Position numbers and translations under genes: made by a program. Below are positions 48,856 to 60,774 of a stretch of DNA of 64,000 nucleotides, in pieces; within the stretch, counting starts at the first letter, position 1; each line of letters starts with the position of its first letter. The stretch is from the NCBI GenBank assembly GCA_029204225.1, contig CM055107.1, positions 50,795,227 to 50,859,226 on the forward strand, in the 5' to 3' direction. The DNA is from Diphasiastrum complanatum. Lineage: Eukaryota; Streptophyta; Lycopodiopsida; Lycopodiales; Lycopodiaceae. The notes below the pieces were generated by a model that was not told the origin of the DNA, searched no databases, and saw only the letters and a list, made by a program, of their open reading frames with translations.

Positions 48856-50315
48856 GTTTTTTTGTTGTCAAATTGTTTGGTATGTGTTTGCAATGGCCAT
48901 GCAAAATTTTGGAATCTGCACAGAGGCAAGAAAGACATTTTAGAAGTAGGCACACCACAGGTATTAATAAAAGAAAGGAATAAAGTTATGAACAACGAAC
49001 AATATCTAGAAAAATAATGGGTGCAATTTTGCACAACTTAATACGAACTTAAACAAACTCCATGTAAAGCAACTCCTTTAAAAGTGGAAACCATAAGCTA
49101 TAGATTACAAATATTGTTTGCTTTTGAAAGAACATCATCTTGATATTGAGGATAATAGCTTCTTGTTGGTATGGGGGCATTAACGACATAAATTACCCTG
49201 CGCTATTAGTCTATAAGCACCCAAATATCAATCCTCGATATTTAATAAACATGGGACTTGCCAATATTTTAGCCTATTGCAGGCCCATAAATCCTAATAT
49301 AAGCTATTCTTAGGGTGCAATCTCTATAAGGTATCTTTTGGGTCTCTTGCACTTTATTCTTCATCTGTTTTCTTTTAACTCTCTCGCTCTCTTGTACAAA
49401 TAATTATTGTTGGATTTGACATATCATTTCTTCTCTCTTGGATCCCTGTTCTTCTTGGGCCTTGCTTCTCCCTACTATCTTGTATTCTCTTTCTCTATGC
49501 TAATTATGTTGTCCTTTCACTTATTCTAGCAGAAGAGGTTGCTTTCGATTCAGCCAGTTACCACTGTTCAATCCAATTACGGCTCTATCAGGCGCACCTC
49601 TCTATGTATTGTTCTTACTCCTGCACCTCCTCTGATGAACCACAGAGTGACTGTTGAAGAGAATTTAAGGTTGTACCTGTAGGACCTTTACTCTCGTACT
49701 TTTGCACCGTCTGCCAGCCCTGCAAGGCCTTACCTAAGTCAACGGCTACGGAGCCTACGACACTCTCCGTTTCCTTGCAATATTTTGAGGACAACGGCTT
49801 TAGTTATAGTGCTTAGCGCCATCGCAAAAGGTCGCGCTTCAATCGCAAAGAGACTTCAGCGAAGAGACCGCAATCTGTGACCGTAGCTCACCGCAATCCG
49901 CCCGTTCCTATGTGGATAGCCGTTGAATTCGCAAACCGCGCAAATCACAGAGTTTCGCTTTCTGAGCATAGCTGACCGCAAAGGAGTCGCGGGTTTCTTT
50001 CAAGGCAAGTGGCCACAAAAAACTGTAATCTCCATCACTGGAAGGGGATGCATGTGATCGCAATTTCCCCACTACAAAGTGACTGCAGCCCACTCTTTCC
50101 GCAATCAACTGCAATCTCCCCGTTTTAAAGGGACTGTAGGTTGACGATAGTTAACGGCTGCTCAACCATCACCGCAGGCAACCGCAAGCAACCGCTGCCA
50201 TCAGTTCTCTGACGGTCTCAAAGACGTGGCCCATAGCCTCATAGTGAGTCGGAATCTCGAATCTGGCCAAGAACCGTTACCAGCTCGCATCTTGACCGCT
50301 ACAAACCGTAACAGC
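48856..50315. other. No recognised gene; CCGCAA-rich stretch
   Basis: From about 49800 to 50190 the words CCGCAA, GCAATC and ACCGC recur many times in a G+C-richer background. It resembles a decayed satellite or LTR region. The remainder shows nothing. Confidence 0.4.
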
Positions 50316-50323
50316 TATAAAAG
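50316..50323 (+). promoter_or_regulatory. TATA box candidate
   Basis: TATAAAAG lies about 215 bp upstream of an ATG in a GCC-rich context (CCATGGCGGCC). It could be the promoter of a gene or of an LTR. Confidence 0.35.
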
Positions 50324-50531
50324 ACGAGGTTTGCGGGATTCTAGAAGTTGCTCTTCCGCAGCGTCCTGCCTCATTAATCTTGTCCTAAAAGGGTAAACGC
50401 ATGAAGGGGTGAGCACAAAAAGAGCCCATTACTGTGCTCAAGAAGACAACAATGGTAGTAAGCTTGGCTTGAGCTGAAAACCCTGATGCATAGTTGCAAT
50501 CTTGGAAGAGGGTTTAGATCGCAATCCAGCC

Positions 50532-50789
50532 ATGGCGGCCAGCAGCCAGCGGCTGAAGGAGCTCCTCTCCTCCTCTTCTCATCGTATTTCTGCGCTTAAA
50601 AATATAAATTCCCTGAGAATTATTGGTATAAGGAGGTTCGAAGAAGACACTAGGCTCTTTATATTTTGTAATAAGGTGCGCCAACGATCCTTTACAGTTC
50701 CGGAGCAAAGTGATCTGAATCATAAATTATGTATAAATGACCCAGTGTCCTGTGATCCATCCGCCAGTGCTTATCACTGTAGCCTTTGA
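50532..50789 (+). CDS. Possible first exon or ORF of unknown product
   Basis: The ATG at 50532 is in a good plant context and starts MAASSQRLKELLSSSSHR, which looks like a transit-peptide-like or amphipathic N-terminus. The frame runs to 50789 but changes composition after about residue 20, so a donor may lie near there (for example C|GTATTT). The next exon was not found. An upstream in-frame ATG at 50502 adds ten codons. I do not recognise the protein. Confidence 0.3.
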   Translation: MAASSQRLKELLSSSSHRISALKNINSLRIIGIRRFEEDTRLFIFCNKVRQRSFTVPEQSDLNHKLCINDPVSCDPSASAYHCSL

Positions 50790-51300
50790 CTTGCATTGCA
50801 CGTGCGCAGCGGAATGAGTTTCATGACTCTCTCCCTAAGCATGTCTAGGCCTATCAAAATGAACAAAACTTTAGTGATAGAAATCACAGTCATTCTAGAT
50901 TACGTAGCCAAACATTTAAATGGATGAAGCGCTAGATGAATAATTTGTCGCGAATTGCAAGACAAATTATTTGTCGTGAATGATTCGCGAAGAGCTAGAC
51001 TGTGCTCGACTGATAATTAGTCGCGAAAGACAAGACTTAAAGTTAATCGTCAAAAATGAATGAAGAATAAGCATAGCAATGTTGACAGATCTAAAACGCA
51101 GAACAAATGAACTGTGTCAGATTAGGTATATCAAGTATACAAGTCAATAATGCGGTAGAGCACAAGACTATAGCGGACAAAACCGCATGCCCTACAAAGC
51201 TTATTTCTGTCTGTAATGAGGAATGAAACATCCTTCACTTGTTCTAAACTTATCTTGCTTCATCAAAATTCATCATCATCATCCTAGAATACCCAGATGG
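50790..51300. other. No recognised gene
   Basis: Contains irregular repeats of TCGCGAA and GACAAATTATTTGTC near 50940-51030. Similar TCGCGAAAGC words form the tandem repeat at 59917-59988. Confidence 0.4.
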
Positions 51301-51758
51301 TATCCAATATATATATATACATAATATTACAAGTGTGCAGATGGGAAAGTACAAAGTGGATGTGCTGTCTGTAGGAGATCGTGGGTGGCTGCAATCGTTG
51401 TCCAATCTGTTAGCGCAACTGCATGGGGTGAGGGTGAAAAGGGTGCGACGTCAGCCAGTACTGAAGTTAACGTTGGTGATGATGCAAAAGTGCGTCACTC
51501 TTACAAATAGCCTTAGGATAAGATTTACAGGCCTTATATGTTAGGGCACCTTTGGCATTCAGTAAGGTAGTGTCCCCTTTTCGCCTGTCACCATGACCTG
51601 TGTAAGAACATAGTGTTGCGATTCATTCGTCTTTTCTTCGTCTGTGCAAATTTGCATGTAAAAAATGCAGACTGCCTGACAACGTTAGAAACATATGCAG
51701 CATGAATGGAGGCAGATTAAAATTGGGATTTAGGAGAGTAGGAGGAGAAAATCCAACA
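51301..51758 (-). repeat. 3' LTR of a minus-strand Copia element (far end uncertain)
   Basis: On the minus strand, ATTAAGGGGGGA (51759-51770) is followed by TGTTGGATTTTC, a polypurine tract and LTR start of the Copia remnant that lies upstream. The LTR end is not determined. Confidence 0.6.
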
Positions 51759-51770
51759 TCCCCCCTTAAT

Positions 51771-53840
51771 CTGGATCCGTAAATGCCTTGATCTTCAGAC
51801 TTAGCAATGCACAAAAATCTGTTGTGTGCATTAACACTGAGTGCTTTCGTAAAAATGTATGCAACCATGTCCTGCGTTCTGCAGTACGTTAAGCTCACCT
51901 CTCTATCGAGAACCTTGCCCCTGATGTAGTGATATCTTATCTCAATGTGCTTACTCCTAGAATGAAATCTAGGGTTGGCCGATAAGGCAATAGCACTTTG
52001 GTTATCACAAAACAAAATTGTAGGGCTGTACTGATACAGATTGATGTCTGACAACAAATTTCTCAACCAAAACACTTCCTTAATAGATTGAGAAGCAGCA
52101 ATATATTCTACTTCAGTAGAAGAAAGTGCAATAGAGGTTTGCTTACGACTGTTTCACGAAATAGACTACCATTGAAGAAGAATATAAATCCATATGTGGA
52201 CTTACGATGGTCTACATCTCCTCCCCAGCTTGCATCAGAATATCCACTGAGCTGATGAAGATTGTCGTTGCTGACATCTCCATAGCAGATGCACTGGTCC
52301 ATGGTAGCTCAAATACATCTCATGACTCGAATAAGAGCCTTCCAATGGGTAATTCCAGGATTAGCCAAGTATTGGCTGAGTGAGCTGACAGCAAAAGAGA
52401 TATCTGGCCTTGTACAAACCATTGCCTACATGAGAGATCCGAGTATCGATCGATACGGGTATTCTCTCATCTTCTCCTCTTCCTGCTTTGTCTGGGGACA
52501 TTGGTCCTTTAAAAAATGCAAGCTTGGATCCATTGGTGAGTGAGCTGATTTACAATTCATCAAATTGTATCTGTTAAGAACATTATGAAGATACTTTTGT
52601 TGAGTGATGTAAATCAGTCGATTTGCTCTGTCTCTATGGATTTAAATTCCAAGATAGAAGTGAGCTTCGTCTTGATCAGTCATGTCAAATTTTGAGAACA
52701 ACATCTGTTTTGAATCCTTGACCATATTGGCATTGTTGCTGAAGAGCAACATATCATCAACATACAAGGTGATAATAATGAAGGATTGTTGCACTGACTT
52801 TGAATAAACGTTGCAATCAGTAGTGCTTGGTTTAAATCCTTGTTCAATGAGGAATGTGTTGATCCTCTGAAACCAAGCTCTGGCAGACTGTTTCAAGCCG
52901 TACGGTGCTTTATGGAGTTTACAGACATGATTCTTCATGCCTTCCAGAACGTATCCTTCGGGTTGGATCATGTAGATATCTTCTTGTATAACTCCATTCA
53001 GATAGGTTGTTTTTACATCGAGTTGATGTACTTCAAGATTGGCAGCTGCAGCATAAGACAGGAGCATTCGGATCGACAAATGTTTGACGACTGGACTAAA
53101 AGTCTCACTGTAGTCGACATTCAGGATCTGGGTGAATCCTCATGCTACCAATCTAGCCTTCCTTCGATCAATCATTCCGTTGGCATTATATTTGATCTTA
53201 AAGATCCATTTGCAATCAATAATATTGCAGCCAATAGGAGCTTCGACTAATGACCATGTCTGATTCTTGATCAGAGAGGAATACTCTCTGTCCATAGCTT
53301 CTCTCCAGAGATTAGAGTCTGGTTGGATAAGTGCCTCTTCGAATGTCATCGGTTCCTGCATTAAAAGACAGGCAGACTCGAGAGTATACCTTGTGGGTTG
53401 TGTGCGCACTCGGCTTGATCTTCTGGGAGGATTCGCCTGATGAACCACTCCTGGAATATGTTGCTAGGTAGCAACAACATCTTCATTTGATTCATTGTCT
53501 CGAAGTGGGTCGACGATAGACATTACTAAGCCAGAAGCTCGGATTGTCGTGTCAATGGCAGGTGATGAAGGTTCTTCTTGAGTAATATCCTTGTCTTTGA
53601 GGTCGACGAACTGATCCACGATAAAGACTGTATCCCAGCTATACAAGATTTGCTGGGTATCAGGATCGTACAGCTTGTAGGTGTTATCAGACAAAGTATA
53701 TCCGATCAGGATGGTCTTTAGACCTTGGAAGTCCAATTTCTTCCTTGTGTCCTTTGGGATCTACGCGTAGGCAATGCACCCAAACACTCTTAGGTTCTTC
53801 AAAGAAGGCTTGGAGCCTGTCCACACAGTTGAAATTCTAT
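51771..53840 (-). pseudogene. Copia pol remnant: integrase end, RT, RNase H
   Basis: On the minus strand the order is an integrase C-terminus (NLRVFGCIAYA near 53790, then LIGYTLSDNTYKLYDP), the RT start (SNLWREAMDREYSSLIKNQTW) and the RT core. The core has HQLDVKTTYLNGVIQE, GLKQSARAWFQ and the intact catalytic LYVDDMLLF near 52740. RNase H follows with SGYSDASWGGDVDHRKS, FCDNQSAIALSANP and MVAYIFTKALS, ending near 51790. Frames change at about 53460, 53100, 52640 and 52100. Gag, protease and the integrase core are absent. Confidence 0.9.
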
Positions 53841-54483
53841 CAGGATCTAGTGCAGTATGCAGATCACATCACACAATCACCATAGTCACTCCTCACAAGC
53901 TCTCAAAGATGGCACAACAAAATTTAATACTATTATGAAGAAACACCATACATATAGCAAAGCCCCAAACTGCATGGGCTCAGCAGGTGTCACTAAACTG
54001 GCCTACCACCTGCCAAACTAGAGTTAGGCCCAATACGGCCACATATACTGACAAACCCAGGACATGCCCCTGAGTATAGCATAATGAACTTAAAATCATT
54101 GTACATGCTAATTTCTTCCTATGTGTGGCTACTCGGCTAACCCAAGTAGCCGGCTACAGGATCAGTGCCCACTGAAATGACAATAGTGGGTCACATTCCG
54201 ATCACTACTGAAAATAGTAAACTGACTAACTGTACATTTATCACAGTATCACATTTGAAGCTTATAATAATGAATCATATCAAAACTGATTTCTAACTCT
54301 CTCCCTTAAGCTCAAATGTGATAAGAGTGAAAAACAATAATTTGTAGCAATGTCTGGAGTGTCCAAAAGATGTTATGCATATCCTGCTACTCTGTACTTG
54401 ACTCACACTCAAGCACACCAACAAACCAGCAGGTTTGACTCACAAAGTATCATGTAAACACAATGCTCATACAGAGAGTCTAC
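53841..54483. other. Possible LTR fragment between two Copia remnants
   Basis: On the minus strand CTTAAGGGAGAGAG (near 54297-54310) followed by TTAGAAATC resembles a polypurine tract and LTR start. No partner LTR was seen, and no coding was identified. Confidence 0.35.
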
Positions 54484-55310
54484 CATACAAAACTTTCTAG
54501 CCTGGAAAGTTAAGACTTCACTGATATTCAAGGGCGAAAGACTCTTCCCCTAGGTAGATGGCACAAAAGAGATGCCTACAACATTAGGCAAGGAGCTACA
54601 CGAATGGAGGGAGAAAAATGACAAGGAAGTAGCCTTGCTATTATCTTCCATCGAAGATAGTCTCACACTTGACCTGGCAACACTCTCCAAAGCTAAGGAG
54701 ATGTGGGATGCATTGCTCACCAGATTTTAGACGAAGTCAAGAAGTCAAATCATGATGCTGGAAGATCAGCTAACAAATCTATAGTGGGATGAAAAAGACC
54801 TCACTTCTTTCGTAAGAAAGATGAAGGATCTATTCCTATCACTACACAACTCTGGAGCAAAGAACGCAGTATCAGCTGAGAAGCAGCTCACGTACCTGTT
54901 GAGAGCCTTACCCAGATCTTTCCAAACGACAAGAACCCTGCTCGCAAAAAATCCTACCATGAACCTCGAAAAGGTGATTATCGAGATTCGAGAGAAAGTC
55001 GAGGCTAGAGAACATCTTGATCACAAAGATGGTTTTGACCAGGCCCTCTACGACAAAAAAGAAAAATCCAAGAAACAATTTAAGCCTAAGAGGGAGTCGA
55101 ATCAGAGGCAAGATCGTGATCAACAAGCAGAGGAAACAAGCAAGGGCAACTGGGAGGTCGAAGCAGCAAGGTGCAGACAAGAAGACTTGCGTGAGATGCA
55201 GAAGAGACGAGCATACGGTAGATACATGCTGGCTCAATCCCAAGACTGAGTGTATTCACTGCCACAAGAAGGGTCACGCAGCTTGGATTGTCACCAAAAT
55301 CTGAGGAACA
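54484..55310 (+). pseudogene. Copia gag with two zinc knuckles
   Basis: Gag begins near a FLAWKVKTSLIFKGERLFP-like segment. It continues with LGKELHEWREKNDKEVALLL and LSKAKEMWDALLTRF, interrupted by a stop near 54730. A long frame at 54821-55249 holds SAEKQLTYLLRALPRSF. After a frameshift come CVRCRRDEHTVDTC and CIHCHKKGHAAW, the second lacking its last Cys. Gag would form the particle and bind RNA. Confidence 0.85.
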
Positions 55311-56600
55311 AATCAGCGCAAAACAGACATGAGAATAGCAACGGTTCATCCTATGTCGAGAAGCTCGAGAGCTTGAAGATGGGCGAAGAAAGAACGAACA
55401 AAACTTGTTCGACCACCTACATCTGTGAAGATGTGTGTGCAGCATCAACATCTGACACACACGAGGTGATCCTGGACTCAGGAGCCACCTCACACTTTGT
55501 GACATCAAGATGAATAATGTCTGATTTCAAAAGTGCATATCCTTCAAGATTCATAGTTCTTGGAGATGGATCTAAGCATCAAGTGAACGGTATTGATTCA
55601 CTATGGCTCAACACTAATGGCAAAGACAGGTGACTCAAAGACGTCCTGTTCGTGCCTACTTTGCAACAAGATTTGCTCTCTGTAGCAAGAATAGCATATG
55701 CAGGGATGCATGTGATGTTTTTTGATGAAGCATGCAACGTGATTGACGCTAGTACCAGTACTCTGATCGCTCAAGGCAGAAGGAAAGGAAACCTATATCA
55801 GCTGAAGGTACGCCTACCTGCAGAACAGGTGCATAAGACTCATGATGACTCACCAGACACTCTGTGGCACATAAGACTCTGCCACATGAACTCAATGGCA
55901 TTTTACCAAGCAAGCCATCATGGAGCGATAACAGGGGTCAGCATCACGAATGCAACCAGTTCGACCACCTGTGATGCATGTTTTAAGGGCAAGATGTCAC
56001 GCACTCCATTCATCAAATACTCCTACAGAACGACCAAGATTTTGAAGTTAGTGCATTTTGACATCTGCGGACCATTCAATATGATCTCAATAGGAGATTC
56101 AAAATATTATATAACCTTCATTGATGATTATAGCAAATTTGCCAGAGTGTATTTTATTCAGAATAAATCTGAAGCACTCAATAAATTCATAGAATATGTG
56201 AATTGGACTAAAAGATGTACAAGCAACAAGTTAAGCAGATCAGGATAGATCAAGGTGGCAAATACATCTCGAATCGATTCACTGACTTCTGCAATGATCG
56301 TGGCATCATTCACAGAAGAACTGCAGCCTACACACCGCAGCACAATGGTGTTACTGAGAGAAAGAACAGTACTCTGATGGAAGCAGCCAGATGCATGATA
56401 GCCTACTCAAAATCTCCAAGGGTACTGTGGGCTGAAGCAGTAGCTACAGCCGTATACATCCAAAATCGAATAGACAAGTCTAGTGTTCCTCACACGACAC
56501 CACATGGTCTATGGTGGGGTAGAAAGCCCAATCTATCTCATGTCAGAGTCTTTGGCTGTGCAGCTTATGCACATATTCCTAATAAGCTCTGAAAGAAGCT
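55311..56600 (+). pseudogene. Copia protease and integrase
   Basis: The protease motif is VILDSGATSHFVTS near 55470-55510, followed by LFVPTLQQDLLSVARI. LWHIRLCHMNSMAFY and CDACFKGKMSRTPF form the integrase zinc region. LVHFDICGPFN holds the first catalytic Asp and FIDDYSKFARVYF follows. IRIDQGGKYIS (second Asp) and TPQHNGVTERKNSTLMEAARCM with its Glu are both preserved. A frameshift at about 56215 separates them. All three catalytic residues therefore survive but in different frames. Confidence 0.9.
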
Positions 56601-57915
56601 TGATGAGAAAGCCGAGCAGGGATTTTTGGTAGGCTATGACAACAACTCATCATACTAGTGAATCTACATGCCAGACACGAACACTGTGAAAACAGTGAGA
56701 GATGTTAGATTCGATGAGAGCAGGACAATAGCCAACGACTATCTTGTTAGCTACAAAGTTCTAGAGAGACAGTACTATGACCTGCCACCAGTGAAAGAGG
56801 GAGTAGAGGACGAAGACGAAAACAAAGATTTTTGAGTTGTCTCCCATTTGAGCAATAAATCAGAAGAAGAAAGATTCGAGAGGCAGCCTACTGCTACAGT
56901 TCCCTGTAAACCAAGATAGTTTCGGATGGAGCAGAACAGACAAGGGCCAATACATTGTTGTCCCAGAGTTGACAAGACCACGAAGGCACCAGCAAGATAT
57001 GAGCCAAGCAGCTCAGCTTCCATATCAGAAGAGTTTTGCGGATTCAGTGGCGAACCGTAGACTTTCGAGGAAGCGATTGATAGTCCAGAAAAGGACAAAT
57101 GGGTCCAAACCATGAACAAAGAGATGGAGTCCATGAGGAAGAACCAGGTATGGATGTTGGAGCCATTACCACATAAGCGCAAGACTGTCAAATGCAAATA
57201 GATTTTCAAGCTCAAATACGGACCAGATGGGAATGTCACGAAATACAAGGCAAGACTGGTAGCGAAGAGATTTTCTCAGAGATATGGTATTGACTACTTT
57301 GAAACCTTCTCTCCTGTCGTCAAACATTCGTCCCTACGACTGTTATTTGCATATGCAGCAGCTTATGACCTCAGGATCCACATTGTGGACGAGAAGACAG
57401 CCTTCTTGCATGGCGAATTAGACGAAGAGATATATATGGATCAACCCCTAGGATATGTCTTGAATTCACTTCTTGACTATGCATGCAGAATGAAACAATC
57501 AGCCTGACAATGGTACAAGAAGAAAGATCAAGTCCTGAAATCATTAGGATTCAAACCTCTATTAGCTGATTTTAATGTTTATATTAGAATTACAGATGGG
57601 CAGATCATCATTGTGGCTATATATGTGGACGACACTCTGATACTTTGCAAGAGTGAGCAGCTAATTGTTGAAGTGAAGATAGACATCTCAAAACATTTCG
57701 AGATCGTGGATCTAGGAGAAGACAGGTGTTACCTAGGCTTGCAAATTGAAAGATTCCTTGAGAGAGGTAAGTTATACCTTCACCAGTCCAGATACACCCA
57801 GAAGATCCTAGAGGACTTTGGGATGCTGAATTGCAAAGGAGCGCATACTCCAATGCTCGCAGGGACGGTGCTGACAAGCGATGACTGTCCGAAGACTGAG
57901 GAAGAGAGAGAATAG
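56601..57915 (+). pseudogene. Copia reverse transcriptase
   Basis: RT homology begins after an acidic linker. It runs through NPKARLVAKRF-like sequence near 57250, FETFSPVVKHSSLRLLFAYAAAYD and HIVDEKTAFLHGELDEEIYM near 57380-57435. The intact catalytic IYVDDTLILC falls at 57618-57650. Stops occur near 56655, 56833, 57199 and 57505. DCPKTEEERE at 57885 is also found (as DCPKTEEKEH) in the minus-strand element at 61400-61550, so the two are related. Confidence 0.9.
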
Positions 57916-58290
57916 ATGCAGCTCACACCTTGCAGGAAGCTGACAGGATCACTGATGTACCTTGCAGACAACACACATCCTGATATTGCTTATGTAGTAT
58001 TCAAGATGATCCAATTATGCACGAATCCAGGCTCGACACATTGGAAGATTGCGAAACAAATTTTGCAATATCTTCAATTAATGAGGGATTACGGGCTGTG
58101 TTATTGTCGTGGTGCAGGTTTCAGGATACTTTCCTATAGTGATGCTAGTTGGGCATCTCTCAAGGATGATTGTAAAAGCATCTCAGGAGGGTGCACCATC
58201 GCATCAGGAGCAGTAGTTCTCTGGGTTAGCAAGAAGAAGACCGTTGTAGCCCAGTCATCCTGCAAAGTAGAGTACATTGTAGTAGCAAAG
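57916..58290 (+). pseudogene. Copia RNase H, truncated
   Basis: It carries LTGSLMYLADNTHPDIAYVVF, SYSDASWASLKDDCKS and SGAVVLWVSKKKTVVAQSSCKVEYI, then breaks off at about 58290 in the middle of RNase H. The following frame is not Copia. The C-terminal DNQSA-like and TKPL parts are missing. Confidence 0.9.
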
Positions 58291-58399
58291 ATGGCAGCTC
58301 CTGGACGAATTGGGCGAAACAAGGAACGAGCCTCTAGTCTTGCAGATGGACAACACCTCTTCAATACACCTGACAAAAGATCCCATGTTCCATTCGAGT

Positions 58400-59863
58400 T
58401 TGGCCTCCTAATCTCTCAGATGCTATCTCCTTGGCTACTACCTTGCAGCATAAGTATCTTGAGTTATCCACTTCTTCTCGTTTTTCTCGCTCTCATTCCA
58501 CAGCTTCTCCTACTTTGGCTTCTTCTATTACCGTTCCTTCTGGTCCTCCTACCGTTGTTTTTTTACCATGAGGCTCTTACTCCTTATGATTCTGATGTTT
58601 ATATCCCGATTCTTGATACTCCTGACCCACATTTTGTTGATGAGCCGGCTGACCCACTTTCTGATGATCCTGCTTCTACCGATTGCCATGCACAACTTGC
58701 TAATGCTACTTGGGCTGTTGGGCATCCTGGTCCTCATTCTATTCGGTTATGTGTCCGCATTTGGGACGAGAATATATTGCTTTGGTGGATACTGGCAGTA
58801 CACATTCATTTATTAATAGTTACGTTTCTAGCAAGATCCGTGCTACACCTATTTTTGTTACACAGTCTCTCAGTGTCGAGGTTGCTAGCTCACATTCTTT
58901 TATTAGCTCTCAGATGTTTCAGGGCATGGACTATATCATTGGTGACTTTTATGGATAAGTAGATTTCTATATTATTCCTCTGGAGCACTATGACATTATT
59001 CTTGGTGTAGATTTGGTTTTTTTCACATGGTATTGTTGCTATGGATCTTTCTCAGCAGACACTGTCTTTTACACATGCTGGTCGACATCATTTACTTTAT
59101 GGTATTGATTCTCAGGGTGACTATCAGTTGGTTACCGGGAAGCAGTTTATGCATAGCCTGTCAAAGGCTCAGGGTGTAGCTCTTCTTATCATTCAGAGTA
59201 CATCAGTTGCTCCTCCTCCTGCTCCATCCATGGGTCCTCTTCCTTAGCTTCTGATGGGTACTGCTTATCATTCTCCTGCTGATGGGCAGTCTAAGGTCCT
59301 TAATCGAATCCTTGAGGATTATCTTCGACATTTTGTTTCTCCTTCAGGAAAAAATTGAGATCAGCATTTATGTTCGGCAAAGTATAACTATGTTAGTACC
59401 AACACTAGAGTTTCACCTTTCTTATTGGCTCATGGGTATGTTCCACTTTTTCCAAGAGTGTCTCTTCCTCCTGATGATACACCAGTTACCATTGCCTCTT
59501 TTTTATCTGCTGCTCACGAGCTTATTGCTAAGGCTACTACTCACTTACAGCATGTTCAGCAGTGCTATCAGACTTCTGTTGATCATCATCACCATCATGT
59601 TGAGTTTCAGGTTGGTGATATGGTTTACCTTCGGTTACGCTTTGCATGTCATCACTGTGTTCAGGGTCACGCTTCTCCTAAGAAGCTTGCACCATGCTAT
59701 TATGGGCCTTATTGTATCTTGGATCGCCTCAACCCTATTACATACTGGTTACAATTGCCTGATTCTACAGGAGCCTATGATATATTTCATGTTAGCCTTT
59801 TACGAGCTGCCATTGAGGATGATGCTCCTCGCGATCTCACATTTCCTACAAAGCCAGATTGAT
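58400..59863 (+). pseudogene. Gypsy (Ty3) fragment: protease joined to integrase C-terminus
   Basis: A retroviral-type protease reads IALVDTGSTHSFINSYV near 58780-58820, then FYIIPLEHYDIILGVDL near 58965. Next come a DGQSKVLNRILEDYLRHFV segment (integrase end, about 59285) and a long frame to 59863. That frame has FQVGDMVYLRLR, KLAPCYYGPYCILDRL and FHVSLLR. RT, RNase H and the integrase core are missing between about 59240 and 59285. The start is indistinct, and the sequence around 58290-58400 joins the truncated Copia RNase H. Confidence 0.85.
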
Positions 59864-59916
59864 GTCTTTTATCATACACCATTATTGGCAGATCAGGCTC
59901 GAGCCCTCATGGCTTT

Positions 59917-59988
59917 AGTGTCGTGAAAGCGAAACTGTTCAGTGTCGCGAAAGCGAAACTGTTCAGTGTCGCGAAAGCGAAACTGTTT
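59917..59988. repeat. Three tandem 24-bp repeats
   Basis: AGTGTCG(C/T)GAAAGCGAAACTGTT(C/T) occurs three times head to tail with one or two substitutions. It begins at the edge of the Gypsy fragment. Confidence 0.93.
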
Positions 59989-60774
59989 CTTTTCCGTTTT
60001 TGTTTTCGTATTCGCAAACGATTTTGTGTCTTTGAATTTTCTTTTGCGCGAAAGCTTCACAAGAACCTAGACATGTGACTGCACATCACTACACACATTT
60101 TACTCTAGCAATCAAGACAGACGACACAAGACAGGGATACACACGAAAATAGAGCAACTGTATTATCAGTTTAATTTTTAGAGCAAGATCATCAGTGTCT
60201 CGCTCGTTGACAGAATGGCACTCTGCTCTTTCGCTGTGTTCTGCTCATTGGCAAACTTTCATGCACAACTCTAGTATTTTTCTTTTCTGCTCTACTCGCT
60301 ACATCTCTCTCTGTCTCTTACAGTAACTCTGTCTATTCTATTCTATATTTGTGATTCAGAAAGGATGGTTTATATCTCCACAGTGTGGAGTTTACAAGAT
60401 GGCTAAACGCAAAATCACAAGACTGGTTAACGCTAATCAACTAATCAGTTACTCTCCGTCATTGCCACTCGTTTCAAATGGGCGTGAAGTCTATGACTCC
60501 AAGCCTGATGAGCTGCCAACTGGCAGCGCGAAAGATTCCCCTTCGTTTGTTTCGTTTCCTTCGTTTGCTTTCGCTCTTTTCATTTCTTTTGTATCTTTTT
60601 GTTTTGTGTCCTTTTGCGGTTTGCGGTCCTGGAGGTATGTTTATGATTCACGAATGATTCGCAAATCGTTCGTGCTTTGAGTCAAGGCACATCGACTGTC
60701 GCAAATTGTTCTCGTTCGACCTTCGCTTAGTGTTTGTGTTGTGGCAAAATTGCAAGATTTCACCATTTCTAACA
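59919..60774 (-). repeat. Probable 3' LTR of the right-hand minus-strand Copia
   Basis: On the minus strand TTCAAGAGAGAG (purine tract) is followed by TGTTAGAAATGG at 60774. Going left, the sequence reaches CACGACA at 59919-59925, a plausible LTR end abutting the Gypsy fragment. The left limit is inferred. The matching 5' LTR would lie beyond the right edge. Confidence 0.5.

Noticed and set aside
50502-50789. Complete 95-codon small protein gene
   Set aside because: Composition changes after about 20 residues and no homologue is recognised. I kept it only as a low-confidence first exon.
59917-59988. CRISPR-like array
   Set aside because: The units are directly adjacent with no spacers, only three copies, in plant DNA.
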